Source of the DNA: Clostridiales bacterium | GTDB lineage: Bacteria; Bacillota; Clostridia; Christensenellales; Aristaeellaceae | Assembly (NCBI GenBank): GCA_015056145.1 | Contig: SVGY01000003.1 | Span: 1-64,000 of the forward strand | Direction: 5' to 3' | Length of the DNA: 64,000 nucleotides | Part shown: positions 25,531 to 34,501 of the stretch, piece by piece | Layout of the letters: each line of letters starts with the position of its first letter | Position numbering within the stretch: the stretch's first letter is position 1 | Position numbers and translations under genes: made by a program | Notes under the pieces: generated by a model | The model's input: the letters and a program-made list of their open reading frames with translations, nothing else | The model's database searches: none | Told to the model about the DNA's origin: nothing

Positions 25531-27681
25531 CTATACGAGCCCCAGTAGCCGGATTAGGGCAGTAAACCCAATGCAAAAAATGATTCCGATGATGGTGGGC
25601 AGGACGAAGGCCAGCGCCGTCCATTTGAGGCTTCCCGTTTCCTTGCGAATGGTAAGCAGCGTGGTGGAACAGGGCCAATGGAACAGTGTGAACAGCAGTA
25701 CGTTTGCAGCGGTGAGCCATGTCCAACCATGGGAAAGGAGCACTTGCCGCATTTCGTTAAGAGCCCCGGTTTCCATCAGCATGCCGGTGGAAAGATAGGC
25801 CATCATCACGATGGGAAGCACGATTTCGCTGGCGGGAAAGCCCAGCAGAAAGGCTACAAGAATGGCGCCGTCCATGCCCATCAGCTGGCCTGCATCCTCA
25901 AAAAATCTGCAGCAGTGGGAAAGAAGGCTGCTCCCTTGTACATCCATATTGGCGCAAAGCCAGAGTACAAGCCCTGCCGGTGCAGCTACTGCCACTGCCC
26001 GGCCCAGCACAAACAGCACCCGGTCATATACTGAGCGGACGATGACCTTACCCAGCTGCGGTTTGCGGTAGGGCGGCATCTCCAGTGTAAAGGAGGAAGG
26101 AACCCCCTTCAGCAGCGTTTTTGAGAGCAGCCGGGATACGAGAAAAGTCATTGCGATAGAGAGCACCAGCAGTCCCGTGAGAATCAGCGCACTGATAAAG
26201 CTATGGAGAAGCCCCCCTTCCGTGCCGACAAAAAACATGGAAAGGATGGAAAGCAAAATGGGCAGGCGACCGTTGCAGGGAATGAAGGTGTTGGTGAGAA
26301 TGGCAATGAGCCTTTCCCTGGGGGAATCAATGATGCGGCAACCCACCACCCCGGCAGCATTGCAGCCAAGCCCCATGGCCATGCACAGGGACTGCTTTCC
26401 GCAGGCACAGCATTTTTCAAAGGGGCGATCCAGATTATAAGCGATCCGGGGCAGATAGCCTGAATCTTCCAGAAGGGTAAACAGGGGGAAGAAAATGGCC
26501 ATGGGAGGCAACATCACGGAAACCACCCAGGCGAGGGTACGGTATATGCCCAGCACGCAGGCGTCATGGAGCCATCCTGGGGCGTGGAAATGCTCAAAGA
26601 GCAGGCTCAGAAGATCCTGTCCCCTGAGCAAAAGGCCGGAGAGACTATCGGAAATGAGATTGGCCCCGGATATGGTGATCCAGAAAAGCAGAGCCAGCAG
26701 CAGAAGCATAATGGGAAAGGCGGTTCTCCTGCCGGTAAAGAATTGATCCAGCTTTCGGTCCCGGCGGGAATATCCGCCTTCTCCCTGCTGATGTATGCAG
26801 CCTTGCGTAAGTTTCTTTGCCTTTTCGTGTACCACTGCAACCATGGAATCTGAAATGCTGTTTTGAGAAATTCCTTCTCTGGCCAATTGTTCCTTTGCGG
26901 TGGCAATGCTGGATTTTGCTTGCTGTATTTCCGCTTCGCTCCATCCACAGGCTTCTGCGGTTTGCCTGACAAGCGAAGCCTCTCCTTCCAAAAAACGCAG
27001 GCAAAGCCATTCCCTGCACAGAGGAAGAGCATTTGTTGGAGGCAGCGCTTTTTCCAGCCAGGCTGCTGCGGTTTTCAAAGCATTGGGGCAGGGGAGAGGG
27101 GAGCAGACACTGCGGGGATGATCTGCGGCTGCATCCATGAGCGCTGTCAGCCTTTTGAGACTTTGTTTCTTTCGGGCTACTGTGCCCACCACCGGCACGC
27201 CCAGCCTTTTTTCCAGCAATTCCAGATCGACCCTGACGCCCCTCAGTTCCGCTTCGTCAAGCAGATTCACACAGACGATCACGTTGGGGACGATCTCCAA
27301 AATTTGCAGGGTGAGGTTCATGCTGCGCTGGAGGCACCCTGCATCGCAGATGACGATGCACAGCGCAGGCCGCTGGAAACACAGGAAATCTCTGGCAACC
27401 TCCTCCTCTTGCGAATGGGCCAGGAGGGAGTAGGCTCCAGGAATATCCACCATTACATAAGAGTGTTTTTTTGTTCTGAAATAACCCTGGGCATTGGAAA
27501 CGGTTTTGCCGGGCCAGTTTCCCGTATGTTGATGCATACCGGTGAGGGCGTTGAATATGGTGCTTTTGCCAACGTTGGGATTGCCAGCCACCGCAACCAC
27601 AACATCCTCCGGGCTTCTTTTGTGGATGTGAAGACCGTTGTCCACTGCGTTTTTTCCCGTGGATCCATGAGTCAGTCCCAT
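25531..27681 (-). CDS. feoB: Ferrous iron transporter FeoB
   Basis: FeoB takes up Fe(II) across the inner membrane using an N-terminal G-protein domain. The 716-residue protein has the G1 motif GNPNVGKST (33-41), G2/G3 region GNWPGKTVSNAQGY and VDIPGAYSL, then NLLDEAE as the NKxD-like G4. The membrane part contains ILTNTFIPCNGRLPILLS (Gate motif with Cys) and GFPASEIVLPIVMMAY, the two FeoB gates. The start chosen is ATG 27681, with AAAGGAGGAG ahead; an upstream in-frame extension to 27804 overlaps feoA and is unlikely. It overlaps feoA by 10 bases, so the two are translated together. Iron limitation probably controls it, but no Fur site was identified. Confidence 0.95.
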   Translation of the reverse strand: MGLTHGSTGKNAVDNGLHIHKRSPEDVVVAVAGNPNVGKSTIFNALTGMHQHTGNWPGKTVSNAQGYFRTKKHSYVMVDIPGAYSLLAHSQEEEVARDFLCFQRPALCIVICDAGCLQRSMNLTLQILEIVPNVIVCVNLLDEAELRGVRVDLELLEKRLGVPVVGTVARKKQSLKRLTALMDAAADHPRSVCSPLPCPNALKTAAAWLEKALPPTNALPLCREWLCLRFLEGEASLVRQTAEACGWSEAEIQQAKSSIATAKEQLAREGISQNSISDSMVAVVHEKAKKLTQGCIHQQGEGGYSRRDRKLDQFFTGRRTAFPIMLLLLALLFWITISGANLISDSLSGLLLRGQDLLSLLFEHFHAPGWLHDACVLGIYRTLAWVVSVMLPPMAIFFPLFTLLEDSGYLPRIAYNLDRPFEKCCACGKQSLCMAMGLGCNAAGVVGCRIIDSPRERLIAILTNTFIPCNGRLPILLSILSMFFVGTEGGLLHSFISALILTGLLVLSIAMTFLVSRLLSKTLLKGVPSSFTLEMPPYRKPQLGKVIVRSVYDRVLFVLGRAVAVAAPAGLVLWLCANMDVQGSSLLSHCCRFFEDAGQLMGMDGAILVAFLLGFPASEIVLPIVMMAYLSTGMLMETGALNEMRQVLLSHGWTWLTAANVLLFTLFHWPCSTTLLTIRKETGSLKWTALAFVLPTIIGIIFCIGFTALIRLLGLV

Positions 27682-27932
27682 GAGCAAATCTCCTCCTTTA
27701 CGGGCTGTACGAAGATTTTGTCTCCATCGGATTTGCGAATGGCGATCAGAGCTTCGGAAATCAAATAGGCAGAGGGACTGCCGAAAGGGCTTATACCGGC
27801 GCATTCCACCTGCGAACCCTCCGTCAGCCCGATATCTAAAAGGCGTCTGCGAATGCTGCCGCTAAGGGAAATGTGCTTTACCTGCGCTTTTTCGCCGGGC
27901 AGAAGCTGCGCCAGAGTGATGGCTGAGGGCAT
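27672..27932 (-). CDS. feoA: Ferrous iron transport accessory protein FeoA
   Basis: An 86-residue SH3-like FeoA protein that supports FeoB. The family pattern is visible: LAQLLPGEKAQVKHISLSGS, RRRLLDIGLTEGSQVEC, SPFGSPSAYLISEALIAIRK. The final SCW-like tail (EEICSWD) overlaps feoB. It starts about 160 bases from the divergent HerA-like gene; the ribosome site is CAGGAGGATG. Function follows the family and the feoB link. Confidence 0.95.
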   Translation of the reverse strand: MPSAITLAQLLPGEKAQVKHISLSGSIRRRLLDIGLTEGSQVECAGISPFGSPSAYLISEALIAIRKSDGDKIFVQPVKEEICSWD

Positions 27933-28038
27933 CGTTGCATCCTCCTGAAAAAAAGATTGGGCTTGATATATCCCATGATCAGCATATGCAGGGATGAAAA
28001 CTGGGTGAGGGAACGGCGTAAAGAAAAGGAAAAAGCCA

Positions 28039-28067
28039 TTGACGAAAGTTTCTGAATTGTGTAAAAT
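28039..28067 (+). promoter_or_regulatory. Promoter of the HerA-like gene
   Basis: TTGACG (28039-28044), 17 bases, TAAAAT (28062-28067), about 27 bases ahead of the start codon. Confidence 0.65.
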
Positions 28068-28093
28068 ATATACATTATTGGGGAGGTGTAACT

Positions 28094-30484
28094 ATGCTTC
28101 ACGAAAACAGGATTTGGGTCGGCACCGACACAAATCAAAAACCGGTATACCTTCTGCCCCATATGTCCAACCGTCACGGTCTCATCGCAGGCGCAACCGG
28201 TACCGGCAAAACCGTTACCCTGAAGCTGATCGCCGAGGGTTTTTCCCAGATGGGCGTACCTGTATTCCTCAGCGATATCAAGGGTGACCTCAGCGGTATG
28301 GTGCGGGATGGCGTCAGCAATGCCAAAATAGAAAAACGCCTTGCAGAAGCTGGTGTTCAGGGCTTTGAACATACTCATTTTCCTTCCATTTTCTGGGATG
28401 TGTACGGCGAGCAGGGTCATCCTGTCCGGGCCACCATCAAGGAAATGGGCCCCATGCTTCTGGCCCGTATGCTGGATTTGAACGATACCCAGACGGGTGT
28501 TCTGAACATCCTGTTCCGGGTAGCGGAAGAAGAAAACATGCTGCTTCTGGACCTGAAGGATGTTAAGGCCATGCTGGCATATCTGGGCGAAAATGCTGCC
28601 CGCTATACAGTCAGCTACGGCAACGTTTCCAAGGCCAGCGTTGGCGCTATTCAGCGTGCTATGGCTGTTTTGGAAGATCAGGGCGGCAACCTCTTCTTTG
28701 GCGAGCCTTCTCTGAAGATCACCGACTGGATGAAGACCGACGAAAACGGCAGGGGTTATATCAATATCCTCAGCTGTGACAAGCTGTTCCTGCATCCCCT
28801 GATGTACTCTTCCTTCCTTTTGTGGATGCTGACCGAGCTCTACGAGGCGCTGCCCGAACTGGGCGACCCTGACAAGCCCAAGATGGTGTTTTTCTTTGAT
28901 GAAGCTCATCTGGTGTTCAATGACTGCTCCAAGCAGCTGCTCAACAAGGTGGAGCAGGTGGTGCGTCTGATCCGTTCCAAGGGTGTGGGCGTTTATTTCA
29001 TCACCCAGAACCCCTCGGATATCCCCATGACCATTCTTGGCCAGCTGGGCAACCGTGTGCAGCATGCACTGCGTGCTTTTACCCCTCTGGATCAGAAGGC
29101 GGTCAAAGTTGCCGCACAGACCTTCCGTGCCAATCCCCGCTTCAATACGGAGGATGCTATTTCCCAGCTGAAAACCGGTGAGGCTCTTCTTTCCTTCCTG
29201 GATGAAAACGGCGCTCCCACCATTGTGCAGCGTGCTACTATCCTTCCTCCTCAGAGCTTTATGGGCCCCATTACTGAGGAAGAGCGCAACCAGTGCATTC
29301 AGTCCAGCCCCTTTGCCGGCGTTTATGACAATGCGGTGGATCGGGAAAGCGCTTATGAAAAGCTTACCAAGTCTGACGAGCCTTCTGAAGAAGCTGCTTC
29401 TCAGGAGCAGCCTCAGCAGCCTGCAGGCCCCATCTTTGTGGATGATATCAATGCTTACTACGCCTCCTTTAATGGCGGTGTGTATCAGCAGCCCGGAGCG
29501 ATGCAGAATCAGCCTGTGATGAATGCCGTTCCCGGTCAGCAGCCCTTGGGCATGATGCCCGGACAGCAGGCATATGGTATGATACCTCCCCAGCAGGCAC
29601 AGGTACCGTACACGCCCAGTCTGACCCTGCCCATGCAGTCTGCCCCCGTACAGGATGTACCCCTGACCGGCGCACCTGTGCTTACCTTGCCGGAACAGTC
29701 CGTAAATTACGAAACACCGGCTGAGCCGCAAACGCCCGTGCTGACGCTGCCGGAGTCTCCCTATCTGGAGCAGGTGGCCCAGGAGGCGTCCCAAATCGCT
29801 GCCAAATCCCAGGTTATTCAACCTCAAGGATTTATGGTATTTGATCCGTCGACCGGACAATATATACAGAAGGAGCTGGAAACAATGGATAACAACATTC
29901 CTCAGGTCCCCGTACAGCAGGCTGACGCTACCCAGCAGCCCATGATGCAGCAGATGCCCATGCAGGGCATGTATCAGATGCCTCAGCAGGGCATGATGAT
30001 GCAGCCTGGCATGATGCCCCAGCAGGGCATGATGATGCAGCCCGGCATGATGCAGCAGCCCATGATGATGCAGCAGGCTGGCGATCAGCCCCAGACCATC
30101 ACTCAGAACGTGCTGATGCTGGATCCCGCTACTGGTGCTTATGTCCAGAAGCAGGTGACCATGGCTTACAACCCCGCCACCGGCCAGTATGTGCCCGTTC
30201 AGACTGAAGCTGAAGCCAAGGCTGCTGCCAAGGCCGCCAAGGAAGCCGTTGCCGCACAGGAAAAGGCTGCCAAGGAAGCCGCTCGTGCTGCTAAGGAAGA
30301 AGAAGCTGCCGCCCGCCGTGCTCGCAACGACGAACTGCGTGAAGAGCGTGCAGAGCGTGCCCGCGCCAACAACAGCGTGCTGGGCCGCATCAAGAACACC
30401 GCTATTTCTAGCGCCACCCGTACCGTGACCACCAAGCTGACCAACAGCCTGCTGGGCGCCATTACCGGCAAGAAAAAGCGCTGA
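28094..30484 (+). CDS. DUF853/HerA-like ATPase with Met/Gln/Pro-rich linker and basic C-terminal tail
   Basis: A 796-residue protein whose first about 430 residues are a HerA/FtsK-like AAA ATPase of the DUF853 (YjgR) family. Walker A is GATGTGKT at 33-40, followed by DIKGDLSG; Walker B is FFFDEAH at about 266-272; the arginine-finger-like ITQNPSDIP comes later. Residues about 430-680 are Pro/Gln-rich and include a Met/Gln/Pro repeat (units like QQGMMMQPGMM) near 615-665, plus two copies of a motif like FDPSTGQYIQKE and LDPATGAYVQKQ. The C terminus is an Ala/Lys/Glu coiled coil ending NSLLGAITGKKKR. The ATPase role in DNA handling is inferred; YjgR itself has no settled function. No neighbour suggests a partner nuclease. 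Confidence 0.85.
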   Translation: MLHENRIWVGTDTNQKPVYLLPHMSNRHGLIAGATGTGKTVTLKLIAEGFSQMGVPVFLSDIKGDLSGMVRDGVSNAKIEKRLAEAGVQGFEHTHFPSIFWDVYGEQGHPVRATIKEMGPMLLARMLDLNDTQTGVLNILFRVAEEENMLLLDLKDVKAMLAYLGENAARYTVSYGNVSKASVGAIQRAMAVLEDQGGNLFFGEPSLKITDWMKTDENGRGYINILSCDKLFLHPLMYSSFLLWMLTELYEALPELGDPDKPKMVFFFDEAHLVFNDCSKQLLNKVEQVVRLIRSKGVGVYFITQNPSDIPMTILGQLGNRVQHALRAFTPLDQKAVKVAAQTFRANPRFNTEDAISQLKTGEALLSFLDENGAPTIVQRATILPPQSFMGPITEEERNQCIQSSPFAGVYDNAVDRESAYEKLTKSDEPSEEAASQEQPQQPAGPIFVDDINAYYASFNGGVYQQPGAMQNQPVMNAVPGQQPLGMMPGQQAYGMIPPQQAQVPYTPSLTLPMQSAPVQDVPLTGAPVLTLPEQSVNYETPAEPQTPVLTLPESPYLEQVAQEASQIAAKSQVIQPQGFMVFDPSTGQYIQKELETMDNNIPQVPVQQADATQQPMMQQMPMQGMYQMPQQGMMMQPGMMPQQGMMMQPGMMQQPMMMQQAGDQPQTITQNVLMLDPATGAYVQKQVTMAYNPATGQYVPVQTEAEAKAAAKAAKEAVAAQEKAAKEAARAAKEEEAAARRARNDELREERAERARANNSVLGRIKNTAISSATRTVTTKLTNSLLGAITGKKKR

Positions 30485-30498
30485 TCTACATCCGAACA

Positions 30499-30529
30499 AA
30501 CCGGCAGGCAGCAATGCCTGCCGGTTTTC
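30499..30529 (+). terminator. Terminator of the HerA-like gene
   Basis: AACCGGCAGGCA and TGCCTGCCGGTT form a perfect 12-bp stem, followed by a short T run. Confidence 0.85.
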
Positions 30530-30578
30530 CGATATGGAGTGTTTTTTCAGAAAACAGTCAAAATGTGAAAAAATATGC

Positions 30579-30607
30579 TTGACAAAAAAGGGGACTATGA
30601 GTATAAT
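30579..30607 (+). promoter_or_regulatory. Promoter of tRNA-Ser
   Basis: TTGACA (30579-30584), 17 bases, TATAAT (30602-30607); both boxes match consensus fully. Confidence 0.85.
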
Positions 30608-30623
30608 AATTTTCGTTGACCAT

Positions 30624-30714
30624 GGAGAGTTGGCTGAGTGGTCGAAGGCGCACGACTGGAAATCGTGTTTACGTTGATAGCGTAACTAGGGTTCAAATCC
30701 CTAACTCTCCGCCA
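30624..30714 (+). tRNA. tRNA-Ser (anticodon GGA)
   Basis: A 91-base serine tRNA including the encoded CCA end. The acceptor stem GGAGAGT pairs with ACTCTCC, the anticodon loop is CTGGAAA with anticodon GGA (reads UCC/UCU), and a long variable arm (GTTGATAGCGTAAC region) marks class II. The T arm GGGTTCAAATCCC is standard. It has its own consensus promoter and a following terminator. Confidence 0.97.
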
Positions 30715-30719
30715 AAGGG

Positions 30720-30757
30720 CACGCAGATTATGAAATAGTCTGTGTGTTCTTTTTTTG
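30720..30757 (+). terminator. Terminator after tRNA-Ser
   Basis: CACGCAGA pairs with TCTGTGTG, followed by TTCTTTTTTT. Confidence 0.75.
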
Positions 30758-30804
30758 CAGAATTCAGATGTGGCAGATTGCACTTGGCAGTTGCATAGAT
30801 TTAG

Positions 30805-30840
30805 AAGCCCGTGAAACACAGCGGTTTCACGGGCTTTTTG
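30805..30840 (+). terminator. Second hairpin terminator between tRNA-Ser and the collagen-like gene
   Basis: AAGCCCGTGAAAC and GTTTCACGGGCTT form a 13-bp stem with 6-base loop followed by T. It also serves the converging collagen-like gene, though the minus-strand T run is poorer. Confidence 0.8.
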
Positions 30841-30883
30841 CTTTTGTGAAATTAGGATACAATTCGGTCCTTAGCCATATACG

Positions 30884-32173
30884 TTAGCTGAGCTGCAGAA
30901 TAACAAGATGGGCTGAAACGGGCTGCGCTCCGCCCGCAAGGGGGGTAATGGTGAGGGCGGCGGGATTGCTAGCAGGATTCCGGACAGTAAGAATGCTGTC
31001 CACGGCAGTGGTGGCAACGATTGCCATTCCGACAATCTGGGACACACCGGTTGCACGGCCTACTACGGTATAGTCAAGGTCTTCGCCATTCAGTGTCAGC
31101 ATCAGCTGTCCTGCCTCGGTTACACTCACCTGAAACAGAACCTGATATACGCCGATGTCAGCCAGCCTGAAGGAGGAAGGCCCTTCCCTGACGATACCCG
31201 TTCCGCCTGCCGGGCCGTCCTGAGGGAAGGAAACATCCGTACCCGGAGCAACCGTTGCGGAGTTGTCAGGAGGCATCAAGGCAAAGAAATCTGCATAATT
31301 CAGAATTCCGCCAGCGGGGCCTTGGGGGCCAACCGGGCCAGTTTCACCAATGGGGCCTTGGGGGCCGACAGGGCCAGTTTCGCCAATGGGGCCTTGGGGG
31401 CCGATGGGGCCAGTTTCACCAACGGGGCCTTGAGGGCCGACAGGGCCGGTTTCACCAGCGGGGCCTTGGGGGCCGATGGGGCCAGTTTCACCAATGGGGC
31501 CTTGGGGTCCTTGGGGGCCAACAGGGCCACTTTCACCAATGGGGCCTTGAGGGCCAACCGGGCCAGTTTCACCAACGGGGCCTTGGGGGCCGATGGGGCC
31601 AGTTTCGCCAATGGGGCCTTGGGGGCCAACCGGGCCAGTTTCACCAACGGGGCCTTGGGGGCCGATGGGGCCAGTTTCACCAGCGGGTCCTTGAGGGCCA
31701 ACCGGGCCAGTTTCGCCAATGGGTCCTTGAGGGCCGATGGGGCCAGTTTCACCAGCGGGTCCTTGAGGGCCAACGGGGCCAATAAAACCACGTTCGCCTG
31801 CGGCACCACGAGGGCCGATGGGGCCAGGAACGCCAGAAAGTCCACGAGGGCCCGTGGGGCCGACAGCACCAGCAGGGCCTTGAGGGCCTCTGGGGCCGGG
31901 TACACCGGGAAAGCCACGAGGGCCCATAGGGCCGGGTTCTCCGACGGGGCCACGGGGGCCCATGGGGCCAGGTTCACCTTTGGGCCCACGCTGGCCTTGG
32001 CAACAGCCGCATTCATCGTCGAAATTGGTTTGGCAGGGCCGCCTTCTTTCTGCCTGGGTTGGTCTGCTTTGAGGGCATTCCTGCTGTCTCTGGCCGCAAG
32101 GCTGCTCAGTACAGCTGCGGCAGGCACGGGAGGACGGATTCATCCACCCGAGGTCATTATCAAAATAATCCAT
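30884..32173 (-). CDS. Collagen-like repeat protein with BclA-type C-terminal domain
   Basis: A 429-residue protein with a Cys-rich N terminus (eight Cys in the first 58 residues, including DECGCCQG), about 76 uninterrupted Gly-X-Y triplets from about residue 60 to 289, and a globular C-terminal domain of about 140 residues. The triplets repeat as 12-residue units such as [12 protein letters not shown]. The C-terminal domain (for example [20 protein letters not shown], then [14 protein letters not shown]) resembles the trimerising domain of exosporium proteins of the BclA family. No signal peptide is visible, as for spore-coat proteins assembled from the mother cell. Start ATG 32173 follows GGAGGTG. 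A spore-surface role is inferred. The repeats may vary in number between strains. Confidence 0.88.
   Translation of the reverse strand: MDYFDNDLGWMNPSSRACRSCTEQPCGQRQQECPQSRPTQAERRRPCQTNFDDECGCCQGQRGPKGEPGPMGPRGPVGEPGPMGPRGFPGVPGPRGPQGPAGAVGPTGPRGLSGVPGPIGPRGAAGERGFIGPVGPQGPAGETGPIGPQGPIGETGPVGPQGPAGETGPIGPQGPVGETGPVGPQGPIGETGPIGPQGPVGETGPVGPQGPIGESGPVGPQGPQGPIGETGPIGPQGPAGETGPVGPQGPVGETGPIGPQGPIGETGPVGPQGPIGETGPVGPQGPAGGILNYADFFALMPPDNSATVAPGTDVSFPQDGPAGGTGIVREGPSSFRLADIGVYQVLFQVSVTEAGQLMLTLNGEDLDYTVVGRATGVSQIVGMAIVATTAVDSILTVRNPASNPAALTITPLAGGAQPVSAHLVILQLS
31300..31800. repeat. 36-bp tandem repeats coding for Gly-X-Y units
   Basis: The minus strand repeats a 36-base unit (12 codons, GPxGPQGPxGET) about a dozen times; one step near 31,500 carries an extra GPQ triplet (9 bases), which shifts the period. 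It is a candidate for slippage and strain variation. Confidence 0.85.
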
Positions 32174-32456
32174 TGTTTCACCTCCGGCGCAGTCTTTTTG
32201 AGACCGCATTACAGCATATGCAAAAACACCATTCCGGGTTTGCGGTTTTGTTAATGATTTGTTGAGGCCCCCTTTGAAGCAGCGGCGATTGACGACGCAG
32301 CGCCGTGAGTGTATACTTGCATCATCGTAAGATTGTCCCACGGGGGGCGATAACTGCCGTTTCCGGTGGATACGGTGCGGAAATACAGAAATATCAACCG
32401 GCGGCTTAATGCAGATTATGCTTTTGTCGGTATCTTTTTTGGGGGAGTATCGGATC

Positions 32457-33050
32457 ATGAAGAAAAAACGTCTGGACAGGAACCTGAAATGGGGTTTCCA
32501 GTTTTTTCCCTATTATCAGATGCGGGTGGATATGGAAGAGTTTCATGGCCTGGCATGCCTGATCAGGATGACCGATGGCGATATCATCCATTGGACGCTG
32601 CCCAGGGCTGGAAGGGTACCGGTGGCGGGAAGCGGCATGGTCTGGCTTGAATTGATCCCTGATGGACAACATCGCATGATTACCGCCAAATATCTGCCGG
32701 AGAAACGGGTTTCCCTGTGGTATGTGGACGTGATGGAGTCTTTTGAGTTTGATAGTGATGGCGTAGCGGTGTACGAAGACAAGTATCTTGATGTATACTT
32801 TACTCCGCAGGGGGATGTGGTGACGGATGACCGGGATGAGTTGGACGCTGCCTTCCGATCAGGCGAGCTTACCAGAGCGCAGTACGAAGCGGCGCTGGAA
32901 GAGGGTGAAGCGATTCTGAAGGAACTGTGTACCGATATCAGCGCCACAGAGGCTTGGTGTGGAAGAATATTGGCCTGTGTGGAAGAAAGAATTGCAGGCG
33001 GACTTCTCCCCATGGAAAAGGATCCTGCGGTACTGGGTATGCACAGATAG
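32457..33050 (+). CDS. DUF402 family protein
   Basis: A 197-residue soluble protein of the DUF402 family (YgaC/FomD-related beta-barrel proteins, a few of which are nucleotide phosphatases or nucleases). The typical core is visible: [20 protein letters not shown], then [20 protein letters not shown] and the acidic helix [21 protein letters not shown] choose ATG 32457, after GGGGGAG; an ATG at 32409 is less likely. The catalytic aspartates of the FomD group (D in YVDV, D in YLDV) are kept, but activity here is unknown. It diverges from the collagen-like gene. Confidence 0.8.
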   Translation: MKKKRLDRNLKWGFQFFPYYQMRVDMEEFHGLACLIRMTDGDIIHWTLPRAGRVPVAGSGMVWLELIPDGQHRMITAKYLPEKRVSLWYVDVMESFEFDSDGVAVYEDKYLDVYFTPQGDVVTDDRDELDAAFRSGELTRAQYEAALEEGEAILKELCTDISATEAWCGRILACVEERIAGGLLPMEKDPAVLGMHR

Positions 33051-33089
33051 CAAAAATACTCACATATTGCATGGGAGGCGGGATGTCCG

Positions 33090-34442
33090 GTGCGAATCAT
33101 TACACGAGAAAGGGAGTATTACAGCAGCCTTGTGAGCCTGGCGGTGCCGGTTGCCCTTCAGGGGCTGATCGCCTTTCTTGTGACCTTTGCAGATAACCTG
33201 ATGGTTAATTCCCTTGGGGATGCGGCGGTTTCCGGCGTGTATATGGGCAGCCAGATACAGACCCTGCTGCAGATGCTGACCGGAGGAATCGGCAGTACGA
33301 TCGTAATCATTTCGGCTCAATACTGGGGTAAAAAAGATGTTCAGCGTATGCGGGTTATCACTGCCACAGGCCTGCGTACGGCATTGGCAGCAGGTATCGT
33401 TTTTATGGCGGCTGGCCTGATTTTTCCCCGGGAGATCATCCGCATTTTTACGGCGGATGAAACGGTGATTGCCGAAGGTGCGATTTATCTGCGCTGGGTC
33501 AGCCTTTCGTATTTGTTTTTCTGCGTAACCCAGACACTGATTGCTTCCATGCGGTCGGTGGAAGTGACGAAAATCGGCATGTGGGTTTCGCTTGCGTCAC
33601 TGGTGGTGAACATTTTTTTAAATTATGTGCTGATTTTTGGTAAAATGGGCTTTCCTGCGCTGGGGGTGAAGGGCGCAGCCATTGCTACCACAGCATCCCG
33701 CATTGCAGAAACGGCGGTTGTTGCTGCATACGTTTTTGTAAAGGACAAACGGCTTGGCCTCCGGCTGGCAGACGTTTTTCTCCGGGAGAAGCCCCTGATC
33801 CGGGATTTTTTCCGCTATGGCCTGCCTCTGGTGGCCGGGGAGCTCGTCTGGGCTGTGAATATGATGTGCAATTCCAAGATCATGGGCAGCTATGATGCTG
33901 CGGTCATTACGGCGGTCAGCGTCGCCAATACCCTCAATTCCCTTGCATATATCACTATCAACGGCCTTGCTTCTGCTGTGGGGCTGATTACGGGCAAAAC
34001 CGTTGGCGCAGGCAAGGTGGAACTGATGAAGGAATACGCCCGCACTACGCAGATCCTTTTTCTGGGCGTGGGCCTGATTACGGGTGCGGCGGTGTATATC
34101 ATCGGCAGGCCTTTTGTTGGGCTGTACGGCGGCATTTCCGGCCAGGCTGCCGCCCATGCGCTCACCTTTGCAAGGGTGCTTTGCATCACGCTGGTAGGTA
34201 CCTGCTATCAGATGCCGTGCCTTTTTGGATTGGTGAAATCCGGCGGAGATATATCCTTTGTTTTTCGGAATGATTCGATCTTTGTGTTTCTGGTGGTTTT
34301 GCCTTCAGCCTTTCTGGCGGCATGGCTGGGCGCCCCTGCGTGGGTCACCTTTACCTGCCTGAAATGCGATCAGATCCTCAAGTGCTTTGTGGCGGTGGTG
34401 AAGGTGAACCGCTTTGACTGGATGAAAAAACTGACGAGATGA
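33090..34442 (+). CDS. MATE family efflux transporter
   Basis: A 450-residue, 12-helix multidrug and toxin extrusion family transporter that exchanges cations for organic substrates. The first half begins LAVPVALQGLIAFLVTFADN and LMVNSLGDAAVSGVYMG; the second half repeats the fold after FFRYGLPLVAGELVWAVNMM. The start is GTG 33090, after GGGAGGCGGG. Terminator follows. Substrate cannot be told. It follows the DUF402 gene by 39 bases and may be co-transcribed. Confidence 0.92.
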   Translation: MRIITREREYYSSLVSLAVPVALQGLIAFLVTFADNLMVNSLGDAAVSGVYMGSQIQTLLQMLTGGIGSTIVIISAQYWGKKDVQRMRVITATGLRTALAAGIVFMAAGLIFPREIIRIFTADETVIAEGAIYLRWVSLSYLFFCVTQTLIASMRSVEVTKIGMWVSLASLVVNIFLNYVLIFGKMGFPALGVKGAAIATTASRIAETAVVAAYVFVKDKRLGLRLADVFLREKPLIRDFFRYGLPLVAGELVWAVNMMCNSKIMGSYDAAVITAVSVANTLNSLAYITINGLASAVGLITGKTVGAGKVELMKEYARTTQILFLGVGLITGAAVYIIGRPFVGLYGGISGQAAAHALTFARVLCITLVGTCYQMPCLFGLVKSGGDISFVFRNDSIFVFLVVLPSAFLAAWLGAPAWVTFTCLKCDQILKCFVAVVKVNRFDWMKKLTR

Positions 34443-34447
34443 AGAAA

Positions 34448-34497
34448 TTCCCCCGTCCCCGCGGCTCAAAGGCAGCAGGGGCGGGGGAAGATTTTTT
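34448..34497. terminator. Bidirectional terminator between MATE and phosphotransferase genes
   Basis: TTCCCCCGTCCCC pairs with GGGGCGGGGGAA, followed by ATTTTTT on the plus strand and AATTTC on the minus strand. Confidence 0.8.
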
Positions 34498-34501
34498 CCT
34501 T

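Noticed and set aside
31300-31800. CRISPR-like or satellite DNA
   Set aside because: The repeats are in frame with Gly-X-Y codons of a collagen-like protein and have no spacers.
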